A DNA stretch of 11,126 bases from Oscillospiraceae bacterium (GCA_017451665.1 JAFTNX010000121.1:1-11126), one strand, 5' to 3'; counted from the stretch's first letter, positions 1 to 6,169 are shown. The notes: a model not told the origin generated them from the sequence alone. Numbers and translations: made by a program.

Positions 1-408
1 CTTTCACTTGATGGCAAGGACTATCTGCTTGACCAGGCTAACAAGGTTTACTACGCAACTGAAGATGCTTCACTTTCAACAGATGAGATGACTCCAGAAG
101 AATTCACATCTATTCTTGATGGTGCAGTTAAGGCTAACAAGGTTACAATCGAAGGCGTTGAATTTGACAGAGTTGAATACAGCACAGACGATATGTCAGG
201 TTTTGCTTACTTCAAGAACGGAATGATTAAGTATATGGCTGCTGTTGCAGACGGCGAAAATATGCTTATGGTAGTTGACAGATTTGAAGCTAAGGCTGAC
301 GCTTCACTCCTTTCACTCCCAGCTGATTATAAGGAAGTTACAGAAGATGAGTATATGGAACTTGTATACGGTGACCTCTCCGGCGATATGGAAATGGAAA
401 TGGAATAA
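1..408 (+). CDS. C-terminal part of a putative secreted protein or lipoprotein (5' truncated by window edge)
   Basis: Frame 1 is open from the first base of the window to a TAA at 406-408, giving 135 codons, so the gene starts upstream of the window. The first in-frame ATG at 88 is an internal Met, because the reading frame and coding character continue unbroken to its left (it begins LSLDGKDYLLDQANK). The protein is acidic, with alternating short strand-like segments (DGKDYLLD, GFAYFKNGMIKYMAAV, NMLMVVDRFEA) and an acidic GDMEMEME tail. This resembles the C-terminal half of secreted beta-sheet lipoproteins of the LolA/LppX-like type, but no diagnostic motif is visible and the family is uncertain. 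Codon choice (GCT, AAG, TAC, CTT/CTC, ACA) matches the lipoprotein genes at 6218 and 7212, suggesting a well expressed exported protein. A terminator follows directly. Confidence 0.75.
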   Translation, partial: LSLDGKDYLLDQANKVYYATEDASLSTDEMTPEEFTSILDGAVKANKVTIEGVEFDRVEYSTDDMSGFAYFKNGMIKYMAAVADGENMLMVVDRFEAKADASLLSLPADYKEVTEDEYMELVYGDLSGDMEMEME

Positions 409-430
409 TTTCACTTTAACGTAATGTAAA

Positions 431-466
431 AACCTGATGGCTTATGCTGTCAGGTTTTTTGTTTTT
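431..466 (+). terminator. Rho-independent terminator of the left-edge gene
   Basis: An 11-bp stem (AACCTGATGGC at 431-441 paired with GCTGTCAGGTT at 446-456, with two G-T wobbles) and a TTAT loop, followed by a T-rich run to 466. It lies 22 bases after the stop codon and separates this gene from the phosphoesterase operon. Confidence 0.9.
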
Positions 467-507
467 GGGAATGTTTATTTATAAATATTTTTAAAAGTCC
501 AAAAATT

Positions 508-539
508 TTCACCACAGGTGTTTGAAAATGTGGTATAAT
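508..539 (+). promoter_or_regulatory. Promoter of the metallophosphoesterase operon (extended -10)
   Basis: TATAAT at 534-539 is preceded by TG at 531-532, making the extended -10 TGnTATAAT. The -35 region is poor: nothing close to TTGACA lies 16-18 bases upstream, and only TTCACC at 508 is vaguely similar, with a long spacer. The expected start of transcription near 546 leaves a short leader before the AAGGAG ribosome binding site at 557-562. Confidence 0.7.
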
Positions 540-571
540 GTAAGAAGTATAATAAAAAGGAGTGATAACAA

Positions 572-1189
572 ATGAATTATTATGTAAGTGACTTCCACCT
601 TTTTCATAAAAATGTGACAAAGGAGGGAAAGGGTTTTGACAACAGACCTTTTGAAAATCTTGAACAGATGCACGCATGCATTAAAGAAAAATGGAATTCT
701 AAAATAAATAACGGAGATACTGTTTATATTCTTGGTGATATAGCTATGAGAGGTACGCAAGAGGATTTAATTGCATTTGTTTCAACTCTCAAAGGTCGTA
801 AGGTGCTTGTGAGAGGTAACCATGATGATGTCAAAGACCTTCGTTATAAACAGCTTTTTGATGAAATCTGTGACTATAAAGAAATTAAAGATACCCTCAA
901 TGGGGAAAGTGTAAAGCTTGTGCTTTCGCATTATCCTATTCTTATGTGGAAAGACCAGCACGCAGGCACAATTCACTTGTACGGACACCTTCATAACAGC
1001 AAAGAAGAATTTTATTTTCAAAAGTGTCTGAAGGAAATGAACAGCGACGTGTTTTTTGACAGAAGGGCAGGAAATAAAATGCTCAAAGCGTATAATGTCG
1101 GCTGTATGATGCCGTATATGGATTATGTGCCGAGGACCTTGTCTGAAATCGTTGAGGGCTTTGAAAAGTACGAAAACAACCTACAATAA
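572..1189 (+). CDS. Calcineurin-like metallophosphoesterase (COG4186-like)
   Basis: A 205-residue protein with the full set of metallophosphoesterase metal-binding motifs in order: D7-x-H9, GD 55-56, GNHD 82-85, H120 (SHYP) and GHLH 138-141. The dinuclear metal site therefore looks complete, and the product should be an active cytoplasmic phosphomonoesterase or phosphodiesterase; the substrate cannot be read from sequence. Size, the very N-terminal DFH motif and the SHYP/GHLH spacing fit the small predicted phosphoesterases of COG4186, also seen in phages and mobile DNA. The ATG at 572 has AAGGAG at 557-562 with about 9 bases spacing. It is the first gene of a two-gene operon, followed 21 bases later by a second, only distantly related phosphoesterase. 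There is no signal peptide. Its codon use is more AT-rich than the lipoprotein genes to the left, consistent with but not proof of separate origin. Confidence 0.9.
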   Translation: MNYYVSDFHLFHKNVTKEGKGFDNRPFENLEQMHACIKEKWNSKINNGDTVYILGDIAMRGTQEDLIAFVSTLKGRKVLVRGNHDDVKDLRYKQLFDEICDYKEIKDTLNGESVKLVLSHYPILMWKDQHAGTIHLYGHLHNSKEEFYFQKCLKEMNSDVFFDRRAGNKMLKAYNVGCMMPYMDYVPRTLSEIVEGFEKYENNLQ

Positions 1190-1210
1190 AACCGTAAGAG
1201 AGGGGTATTT

Positions 1211-1933
1211 ATGCCAAAATTCTTTTGTATATCTGATATTCATAGCTTTTATTATGAAATGATAACAGCACTTGATAATGCGGGTTTTGACAGCGAAAAT
1301 GAAAATCATTATCTTCTTGTGTTGGGCGATTGCTTTGACAGGGGAAGTTATGCACTTGAAGTGTTGAATTACCTCGAAAGTTTAGAGAGAGTAATTGTAA
1401 TCAAAGGAAATCACACCGATTTACTAATGAAACTCATTAAAAGTGGCATAGTATACGGTGCAGATATTTCAAACGGCACATTTAATACCGTCCTTCAGAT
1501 TTCACAGAATGCAGGTACTTTTCCAGAAGCTTGCGAAGAATGTTATGAAAGAATAAAAGACTTTGTAAATAACATGGTAGATTATGTGGAACTTAAAAAC
1601 CATATTTTTGTTCATAGCTGGATACCGATTAAGGAAACCGATTGTGGTTTTGAATTTGATAATAACTGGAGAAACGCTGACAAATCCTCGTGGGATAATG
1701 CACGTTGGTACACCCCGTTTTTGCTTGCCAAAAAGGGGCTACTCCCGGAAAAAACACTGGTGTTTGGTCACTGGCATTGTAGTGTTGGCTGGGCAGAAAA
1801 AGAGGGCAGAAGTGAGTTTGGAGAGGATGCAAAATTCGATATAGTCTGTGGTGACGGATATATAGCTATTGACGGCTGTTGCGCACATACCAAAAAGATA
1901 AACTGCCTTGTTATTGAAGATGATTTCATTTAA
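1211..1933 (+). CDS. PPP-type metallophosphoesterase (serine/threonine phosphatase / ApaH-like)
   Basis: A 240-residue protein with the PPP-family signature set: D9-x-H11, GDCFDRG 39-45, GNHTD 66-70, FVHSW with H135, and GHWH 186-189. The C-terminal stretch IAIDGCCAHTKKINCLVIED resembles the ending of bacterial PPP phosphatases and ApaH-like enzymes. The usual PPP motif GNHE reads GNHT here. Family knowledge predicts a metal-dependent phosphatase acting on phosphoprotein or on dinucleoside polyphosphate-like substrates; which one is not decidable from sequence. The Trp-rich insert between H135 and GHWH (NNWRNAD, WDNARWY) matches a subgroup I recall from gut Clostridia and phages. The start ATG has GAGAGGGG at about 1198-1205. 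The 21-base gap to the preceding phosphoesterase and the lack of a terminator between them indicate one transcript. Confidence 0.88.
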   Translation: MPKFFCISDIHSFYYEMITALDNAGFDSENENHYLLVLGDCFDRGSYALEVLNYLESLERVIVIKGNHTDLLMKLIKSGIVYGADISNGTFNTVLQISQNAGTFPEACEECYERIKDFVNNMVDYVELKNHIFVHSWIPIKETDCGFEFDNNWRNADKSSWDNARWYTPFLLAKKGLLPEKTLVFGHWHCSVGWAEKEGRSEFGEDAKFDIVCGDGYIAIDGCCAHTKKINCLVIEDDFI

Positions 1934-1958
1934 AAGTGGTGAAAAACGAAGAATAAAT

Positions 1959-1990
1959 CGGGGATATCGAACTGGGGTTCGAATCCCTCG
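1959..1990. repeat. Imperfect palindrome built from two opposed tRNA T-arm-like sequences
   Basis: CGGGGAT-a-TCGAAC on the left pairs with GTTCGA-ATCCC-t-CG on the right, with a TGGG loop and one unpaired base in each arm (A1966 and T1988). The left half resembles the T-arm of the nearby tRNA-Lys as read on the + strand, and the right half resembles it as read on the - strand. Because the T-loop core TTCGAA is itself a palindrome, such a structure can arise when two tRNA ends are joined. Confidence 0.55.
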
Positions 1991-1999
1991 TAGTCACCT
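1971..1999 (+). pseudogene. Degenerate tRNA 3' end (T-arm plus acceptor strand) without a 5' half
   Basis: GGGGTTCGAATCCC at 1974-1987 is a canonical T-arm, and it is followed by TCGTAGTCACCT, which resembles a 3' acceptor strand with an almost intact CCA end (CCT). A full tRNA would have to begin near 1923, inside the preceding phosphoesterase gene, but no matching 5' acceptor strand (it would read roughly GTGACTAC), D-arm or anticodon arm is present there. The piece is therefore a remnant, not a working tRNA. It sits 12 bases before a terminator shared with the convergent tRNA-Lys, as a real tRNA gene would. Which tRNA it came from is unclear: the 14-base T-arm core equals that of the tRNA-Lys, while the acceptor differs. 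Confidence 0.5.
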
Positions 2000-2010
2000 G
2001 AAAACTAATA

Positions 2011-2059
2011 AATTAAAAAGAAAAACACCACACAATGTGTGGTGTTTTTCTTTTTAATT
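2011..2059. terminator. Bidirectional terminator between tRNA remnant and tRNA-Lys
   Basis: A perfect inverted repeat with 24-base arms (2011-2034 and 2036-2059) around a single central base. The core ACACCACACA/TGTGTGGTGT is flanked by A5GA5 on the left and T5CT5 on the right, so an RNA made from either strand forms a strong hairpin followed by a U-rich tail. It ends the tRNA-Lys transcript on the - strand, its right edge touching the last base of the encoded CCA. It also ends the phosphoesterase transcript on the + strand. Confidence 0.9.
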
Positions 2060-2134
2060 GGTGAGCTATCGGGGATTCGAACCCCGGACCCTTTGATTAA
2101 AAGTCAAATGCTCTGCCGACTGAGCTAATAACAC
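2059..2134 (-). tRNA. tRNA-Lys (anticodon UUU)
   Basis: A 76-base cloverleaf with encoded CCA (2059-2061 on the + strand). The D-stem is GCTC/GAGC, the anticodon stem TTTGA/TCAAA with loop CTTTTAA and anticodon TTT at 2099-2101, and the T-arm is CGGGG-TTCGAAT-CCCCG. U8, A9 and the discriminator A73 are normal. The acceptor stem GTGTTAT/ATAGCTC pairs except for a U-U mismatch at position 2:71 and a U-G wobble at 4:69. It reads Lys codons AAA and AAG. It has its own near-consensus promoter and a strong terminator, so it is a single-gene unit rather than part of the upstream acetyltransferase operon. Confidence 0.93.
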
Positions 2135-2148
2135 ACAACAGCATAATT

Positions 2149-2177
2149 ATTATACCAATATTTAAGCTGAAAGTCAA
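2149..2177 (-). promoter_or_regulatory. Promoter of tRNA-Lys
   Basis: On the - strand, TTGACT (2172-2177), a 17-base spacer and TATAAT (2149-2154) form a near-consensus sigma-A promoter. Transcription is expected to start near 2142, leaving a leader of about 7 bases before the mature tRNA 5' end at 2134. Confidence 0.9.
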
Positions 2178-2210
2178 TATATATCCTGCAACGTTTACAA
2201 TTTATTCATT

Positions 2211-2705
2211 TTATATTTTATACTCAAAAACGTAATCGTCCATTACAAAACCGTTACCGATATCAGCCACCTGACTCCTGATGATTTCCATACCAAAACG
2301 CTTATAAATCGCAATAGTATCGTCATTGTGCTTGTTCACAGTAAGCCAGATACTTTTATAGCCACGCTCTTTACAGATGTCCTTCATAAACTCAAAAGCC
2401 TGTCTTGCAAAGCCATTTCCACGATAGCTTTTTCTGAGATACAGTTTTGAAAGAAACAGCGTACCGTCCTCCTGTGGCTGAATTCCGAAATATCCCTGAT
2501 TATTCCCGTCAGCATTCATAAAATAATATTCATAACCATTTTCAAGCTGTGAATTCATAGCATTTTCGGACTGAAAATTCAAAACCATATAGTCTATCTG
2601 TTCCTCTGTGAGAATGGTAGGGAAGTGTTGATGCCATATTTCATTTGCAAGCTTTGCAAGCTGTGGAATTTCTTCTTTTTCCACTCTTTTAATATCACAT
2701 TTCAT
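2211..2705 (-). CDS. GNAT-family N-acetyltransferase
   Basis: Product of 164 residues with the GNAT fold pattern. An N-terminal helix region (EEIPQLAKLANEIWHQHFP) is followed by strand residues YGYYF-like before GYFGI. Motif A is LSKLYLRKSYRGNGFARQAFEFM at about 85-107, with the acetyl-CoA pyrophosphate loop R-G-N-G-F-A. Motif B is LTVNKHNDDTIAIYKRFGM at about 121-139. It should transfer acetyl from acetyl-CoA to an amine; the substrate is unknown. I chose the ATG at 2703-2705 because AAAGGA lies 10 bases upstream. An in-frame TTG at 2712-2714 is possible, but it sits only one base from that Shine-Dalgarno sequence. The start lies inside the end of the upstream ATPase gene (11-base overlap), suggesting translational coupling. 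The tRNA-Lys downstream is a separate transcription unit. Confidence 0.88.
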   Translation of the reverse strand: MKCDIKRVEKEEIPQLAKLANEIWHQHFPTILTEEQIDYMVLNFQSENAMNSQLENGYEYYFMNADGNNQGYFGIQPQEDGTLFLSKLYLRKSYRGNGFARQAFEFMKDICKERGYKSIWLTVNKHNDDTIAIYKRFGMEIIRSQVADIGNGFVMDDYVFEYKI

Positions 2706-3900
2706 ATTCTTCAAGTCCTTTCAGGTGCTCAATAAACTGTTTTGCACATCTTGGTGAACGTCCGCTTCTGCTTAATGCAAAAGCCTCTGCCTTCATAAAA
2801 AGCTCCTTTTCATCAAGCTCAATTCCGTACTGAACAGCAAGGTTCTTAACAATATCAAGATACAGCTTTTTGTCAGGCTTCATAAATGTAACCGTAAGCC
2901 CGAAACGTTCAGAAAGACTCATAAATTCCTGAACAGTGTCATTGAAGTGAATTTCATCACCCTGACGAGAAGAAAAAGTTTCCTTAACAAGATGACGCCT
3001 GTTTGAAGTGGCGTAAATTATCATATTCGGCGAATTTGAAGAAACAGAGCCTTCAAGGGCAGCCTTTAATGCTGCGTAATCGTCGTCGTCCTCAGAAAAT
3101 GAAAGGTCGTCAATGAAAAGTATGAATTTCAACGGATTTCTTCCGATTTTTTCGATAATCTTAGGAATGAGATGCAACTGCTTTTTCTTGATTTCAATAA
3201 GCCTTAATCCCAAATCCTTGTATTCATTTGCAATTGCCTTTACTGTGGAAGATTTACCTGTGCCACAGTCACCATAAAGCAGACAGTTGTTAGCAGGTCT
3301 GCCATTTATGTGTGCAAGAGTATTCTCAATAACCTCCTGCCTTTCCTCGTCGTATCCTGACAGCTGTGAAAGTCTTATCGGGTCAGGGTAGGAAACAGGC
3401 TCAAGGTCGTTTTCACCCATTACAAAAATATGATTTGTGGAATACACACCAAAGCCAATCTGTCTGATTTTCAAAAGCCTTTCAGCGTAAAGCTGTGAGT
3501 AATCCATATCACAAATCTGATATTTCGGAAGAAAATCATTAAACCCGATTTTGTCTGTAAGCCATTCACAGGACAGCTTGCCCACCTCATTTAAAACAGC
3601 CAGCTCGTTTGCAAGACATTCTGTTTCGTGAATACCAGCTGTAATGCCCTCGCCACGCTTTTTAACGTATGAGTTTTCGTCCTCCGAAAGAATTTTAAAA
3701 ACATATTCCGTGAGGTTTTCCCCGTGAGAATAAAGCTCGCTTACAAAAGCACAGTATCTGTCGATTTTCTCGCTTTGTTCACTGTTGTTATGTAAAGTAA
3801 GTAAAAATTCATTCAGCTTTTTTATTAAAGGGTTTTCAAGAAGATTTCTGAAAATCACCAATGAATTCAACCTTTTTTTCAGATTATTCAGCTTGTCCAT
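2695..3900 (-). CDS. DUF815 / COG2607-type AAA+ ATPase
   Basis: A 401-residue protein. The first ~170 residues are helical and without recognisable motif. The C-terminal part is an AAA+ ATPase with Walker A GDCGTGKSS (210-218), Walker B FILFIDDLSF (259-268), sensor-1 ATSNRR (297-302), a candidate arginine finger in SLSERFG (328-334) and a sensor-2-like RSGRSPRCAKQF (378-389). The order and the YDEERQEVIENTLAHINGRPANNCLLYG lead-in fit the DUF815 family of ATP-binding proteins, whose cellular role is not established. The ATG start has AAGGAG at 3910-3915 on the - strand, 9 bases away. It is the first gene of a two-gene leftward operon with the overlapping acetyltransferase. No membrane segments or signal peptide are seen, so it is cytoplasmic. 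Confidence 0.92.
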   Translation of the reverse strand: MDKLNNLKKRLNSLVIFRNLLENPLIKKLNEFLLTLHNNSEQSEKIDRYCAFVSELYSHGENLTEYVFKILSEDENSYVKKRGEGITAGIHETECLANELAVLNEVGKLSCEWLTDKIGFNDFLPKYQICDMDYSQLYAERLLKIRQIGFGVYSTNHIFVMGENDLEPVSYPDPIRLSQLSGYDEERQEVIENTLAHINGRPANNCLLYGDCGTGKSSTVKAIANEYKDLGLRLIEIKKKQLHLIPKIIEKIGRNPLKFILFIDDLSFSEDDDDYAALKAALEGSVSSNSPNMIIYATSNRRHLVKETFSSRQGDEIHFNDTVQEFMSLSERFGLTVTFMKPDKKLYLDIVKNLAVQYGIELDEKELFMKAEAFALSRSGRSPRCAKQFIEHLKGLEEYEM

Positions 3901-3935
3901 TAAAATCTGCTCCTTAGTTAATATTTGCTACTTAC

Positions 3936-3964
3936 ATATTAGCACAAAAATTAAGTTTTTTCAA
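3936..3964 (-). promoter_or_regulatory. Promoter of the DUF815 ATPase operon
   Basis: On the - strand, TTGAAA (3959-3964), a 17-base spacer ending TGTGC, and TAATAT (3936-3941) form an extended -10 promoter. It is nearly the same sequence, in inverted orientation, as the divergent promoter at 3985-4013 (22 of 29 positions identical). Confidence 0.85.
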
Positions 3965-3984
3965 TAATATTTAGATAAAATCGG

Positions 3985-4013
3985 TTGAAAAAAGTTTCCG
4001 TTTGTGCTAAACT
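3985..4013 (+). promoter_or_regulatory. Promoter of the BMP lipoprotein-SDR operon
   Basis: TTGAAA (3985-3990), a 17-base spacer ending TGTGC, and TAAACT (4008-4013) with TG at 4005-4006. A TATAAT also occurs at 4021-4026, but a start from it would fall on the ribosome binding site at 4033-4038, so the upstream -10 is preferred. Confidence 0.75.
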
Positions 4014-4044
4014 AATACTATATAATTGTATTGGAAGGTTTTGT

Positions 4045-5189
4045 ATGAAAAGATTTCTTGCTTTTATGTGTTGCGTGGCACTTGCACTGTCGCTTGTGGC
4101 ATGCTCAGATAAAGAAAATAAAAAAAGTGATACAGCTATAATTGCCCATAGCGTAACAGACCATAAGGTTTTTAAATATTCGGATAAATCAATGATGAAA
4201 ATTGCGTTTATCTATATCGGAGAAATCACAGATAACGGTTATAATCAGGCTATGGATAATGCAAGAGTTACTCTTGTGGAAAAAGGTTATAACTGCGTTT
4301 ATAGTGAAAATATTCCCGATAATGAGCTTTGCGAAAAGGAAATGCAACGTCTTATTGAAGAGCAAGGCGTAAATGTTTTTGTTCTTACAAGCTATAATTA
4401 TACTACTTATGCCAAAAAAATAGCTTCAATCAACCCTGAAATTGCATTCTTGCAGTATTCTGAAGAAGATAATATAGAAAATCTCGGAACATTCTGTTAT
4501 AAAAGCTATGAATTAAAGTACCTTCTGGGTATAGTTGCGGGTAAAAAAGCTGAGGAAACAGGAAATAAGAATATAGGTTATGTTGCTGCTGTTCAGACAC
4601 CACTCAGCTATCGTGAAGTAAATGCTTTTGCACTGGGCGTAAAATCTGTTTGCAGTGACGCTAAAATCTATCTTGAATGGATACATTCATGGGGTGATTA
4701 TCAGCTTGAAAAAATACTGCAGAAAACCTTATAAATAACTATAATTGTGGAATATTATCTTATAACACAGATACACTTGCTGTTCCTGAAATCTGTCAGC
4801 AGAAGGGCGTTTATGTTGTGGCGAATGCAATGAAGGCTAAGGAAATCGCACCTGATTATTGTATAGCTATCGGAAAACCTGACTATGATGAATATATAGT
4901 TGTTGAAATTGAGAAATTCCTGGCAGACGGTTGGTATTCAAGAAATAAGACTATCGGTCTTGACGCTGACGGAAACTTCACTTATTTGGATATCCCTGAA
5001 AACTCAGCTGAAAACACATCTATCGCTGTTGATATGATGAGAAGTAAAATTCAGAATTCCGAAATAGAGGTTTTTGCAGGCCCGATTAAGGATATTAACG
5101 GACTTGAACGTGTAGCTGACGGGGATAACCTCAGCAAATCGGAGATTAAATCTATGAACTGGCTCATAGAAGGCGTTACGGAGGTTTAG
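4045..5189 (+). pseudogene. BMP-family substrate-binding lipoprotein, interrupted by a frameshift
   Basis: The start is ATG 4045 with GGAAGG at 4033-4038. Residues 1-20 are a lipoprotein signal peptide (KRF, hydrophobic core, lipobox LVAC with C20). From about residue 50 the sequence follows the BMP/PnrA-TmpC family of periplasmic-binding-like proteins (MKIAFIYIGEITDNGYNQAMDNA, KYLLGIVAGKKAE, IYLEWIHSWGD). The first frame stops at 4732-4734 after 229 residues. The next frame carries the rest without a gap, from about 4710 (KNTAENLINNYNCGILSYNTDT, then VPEICQQKGVYVV, CIAIGKPDYD) to a TAG at 5187-5189. One missing A in the run of six A at 4709-4714 explains the break; seven A would give a protein of about 381 residues. 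Family members bind nucleosides or other small ligands for ABC import, yet no transporter genes are adjacent. It may be a true pseudogene, a sequence error, or rescued by slippage. If translated as two pieces, the second would begin near 4818 without an obvious ribosome binding site. Confidence 0.82.
4709..4714 (+). other. Frameshift site in A6 homopolymer
   Basis: The zero frame reads CTT GAA AAA ATA CTG and then runs to a stop at 4732. Stepping back one base at the A run gives CTT GAA AAA AAT ACT GCA and restores the BMP-family sequence. The codons do not form a full X-XXY-YYZ slippery heptamer, so a plain one-base deletion or a base-calling error is the simpler reading. Confidence 0.7.
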
Positions 5190-5190
5190 A

Positions 5191-5955
5191 ATGTCAAAGG
5201 TTAAAACTGCACTTGTAACGGGTGCAAGCTCTGGAATTGGCAGGGATATTGCCAGAAATCTTTCAAAAAGAGGTTTCAGGGTTATTCTTTCCGCAAGACG
5301 TGAAAACAGACTTATAGAACTTAAAAATGAGCTTTCTGACGCTGAAATTATTACAGCTGACCTTAGCTCAGAAAAAGACTGCACAGAGCTTTATGAAAAA
5401 ACTAAAAATGAGAATGTCTGCGTGCTTGTAAACTGTGCAGGCTTTGGTGCTTTTGGCGAATTTACAGAAACAGACCTTTCAAATGAACTTGCAATGATTG
5501 ATTTGAATGTCAAAGCTGTGCATATCCTCACAAAGCTTTTCTTGAAGGATTTTATCGATAAAAACAGAGGGTATATTCTTAACGTTTCATCTTCGGCAGG
5601 ACTTATGCCGTCAGGTCCTTATATGGCTACCTACTACGCAACAAAAGCCTATGTGACAAGCCTTACAACTTCAATTGCTCAGGAATTGAAAGAGCAGGGA
5701 AGCAGAGTTTATATAGGTGCGCTTTGTCCGGGACCTGTTGACACGGAATTTAATTCTGTGGCAGGGGTAAAATTCGGAGTCAAGAGTATTTCTTCACAGT
5801 ATTGTGCAGATTATGCTGTTAAAAAGATGTTTGAAAGACAGACAATTATCGTACCTTCAATGTCAATGAAGGCCGGAGTTGTGGCACAGAGATTTGTCCC
5901 ACGCTCTGTTATGTCAAGGATTACTTCTGAAATTCAGAAGAAAAAGAGAAAATAG
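5191..5955 (+). CDS. Short-chain dehydrogenase/reductase (classical SDR, DltE/COG0300-like)
   Basis: A 254-residue single-domain oxidoreductase. It shows the Rossmann nucleotide loop TGASSGIG (10-17), S34-A-R-R after the second strand (basic residues favour NADP(H)), ADL 56-58, NCAG 81-84 in place of the usual NNAG, N106 of the catalytic tetrad, S135, Y148-x3-K152 and CPGPVDTEF 179-187. All catalytic residues are present. The substrate is unknown. The C-terminal tail is basic (EIQKKKRK). The ATG lies one base after the stop of the BMP lipoprotein frame, with GGAGG at 5180-5184 still inside that gene, so the two are co-transcribed and translationally linked. A premature stop from the frameshift upstream could weaken its expression by polarity or loss of coupling. 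A terminator follows at 5961. Confidence 0.92.
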   Translation: MSKVKTALVTGASSGIGRDIARNLSKRGFRVILSARRENRLIELKNELSDAEIITADLSSEKDCTELYEKTKNENVCVLVNCAGFGAFGEFTETDLSNELAMIDLNVKAVHILTKLFLKDFIDKNRGYILNVSSSAGLMPSGPYMATYYATKAYVTSLTTSIAQELKEQGSRVYIGALCPGPVDTEFNSVAGVKFGVKSISSQYCADYAVKKMFERQTIIVPSMSMKAGVVAQRFVPRSVMSRITSEIQKKKRK

Positions 5956-5960
5956 ATTTT

Positions 5961-5987
5961 AAGAGCCTTTATAAGAGGCTCTTTTTT
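5961..5987 (+). terminator. Rho-independent terminator after the SDR gene
   Basis: An 8-bp stem AAGAGCCT (5961-5968) with AGGCTCTT (5976-5983), a 7-base loop and a T run to 5987. The stretch from here to the next promoter (about 5988-6110) is AT-rich and shows no gene or convincing structure, only a weak bulged inverted repeat around 6009-6050. Confidence 0.88.
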
Positions 5988-6110
5988 ATATGCAACTAAA
6001 TTTAAATGAAATATAAGAATATTAAATAAAATCATTTTCTTATTTCAAATTCACATATTCGTTCATTTTGTTGTATTGAAATCCGTAAAATATATACAAT
6101 TAAACCAAAA

Positions 6111-6169
6111 AAACGTTTACATTTTTGTGAAAATAATAAATTGAAAAGTTTGTGAGTATGGAGTATAAT
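6111..6169 (+). promoter_or_regulatory. Promoter module of the first lipoprotein gene, with upstream operator-like box
   Basis: TTGAAA (6141-6146), a 17-base spacer and TATAAT (6164-6169). The box AAACGTTTACA at 6111-6121 lies 30 bases upstream of the -35. The same layout with identical spacing recurs at 7107-7165, including a 17-base identical block (6131-6147 matches 7127-7143) and identical GAGTATAAT. CGTTTACA fits the right half of the CcpA cre consensus; the left half does not. Confidence 0.85.

Noticed and set aside
1923..1999. Complete + strand tRNA ending at 1999
   Set aside because: No 5' acceptor, D-arm or anticodon arm can be found in the required span, which overlaps the end of the phosphoesterase gene. 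Only the T-arm and 3' end are tRNA-like.
2183..2199. cre site at TGCAACGTTTACA near the acetyltransferase stop
   Set aside because: It lacks one base between TGNAA and CG compared with the cre consensus and lies upstream of the tRNA-Lys promoter without a clear target.
3985..4044. Upstream start of the BMP lipoprotein gene at 3985
   Set aside because: It is a TTG that forms part of the -35 hexamer, and the added 20 residues spoil the signal peptide. ATG 4045 has its own GGAAGG.
4709..4734. Programmed -1 ribosomal frameshift in the BMP gene
   Set aside because: A -1 shift would restore the frame, but the site is not a full slippery heptamer, there is no clear stimulatory hairpin or internal Shine-Dalgarno, and the family is not known for it. 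Six A is also short for efficient transcriptional slippage. Not excluded, but not the first choice.
6009..6050. Inverted repeat GAAATATAAGAA / TTCTTATTTC upstream of the first lipoprotein gene
   Set aside because: It is a very AT-rich, bulged stem with a loop of about 20 bases, within chance expectation for this composition.
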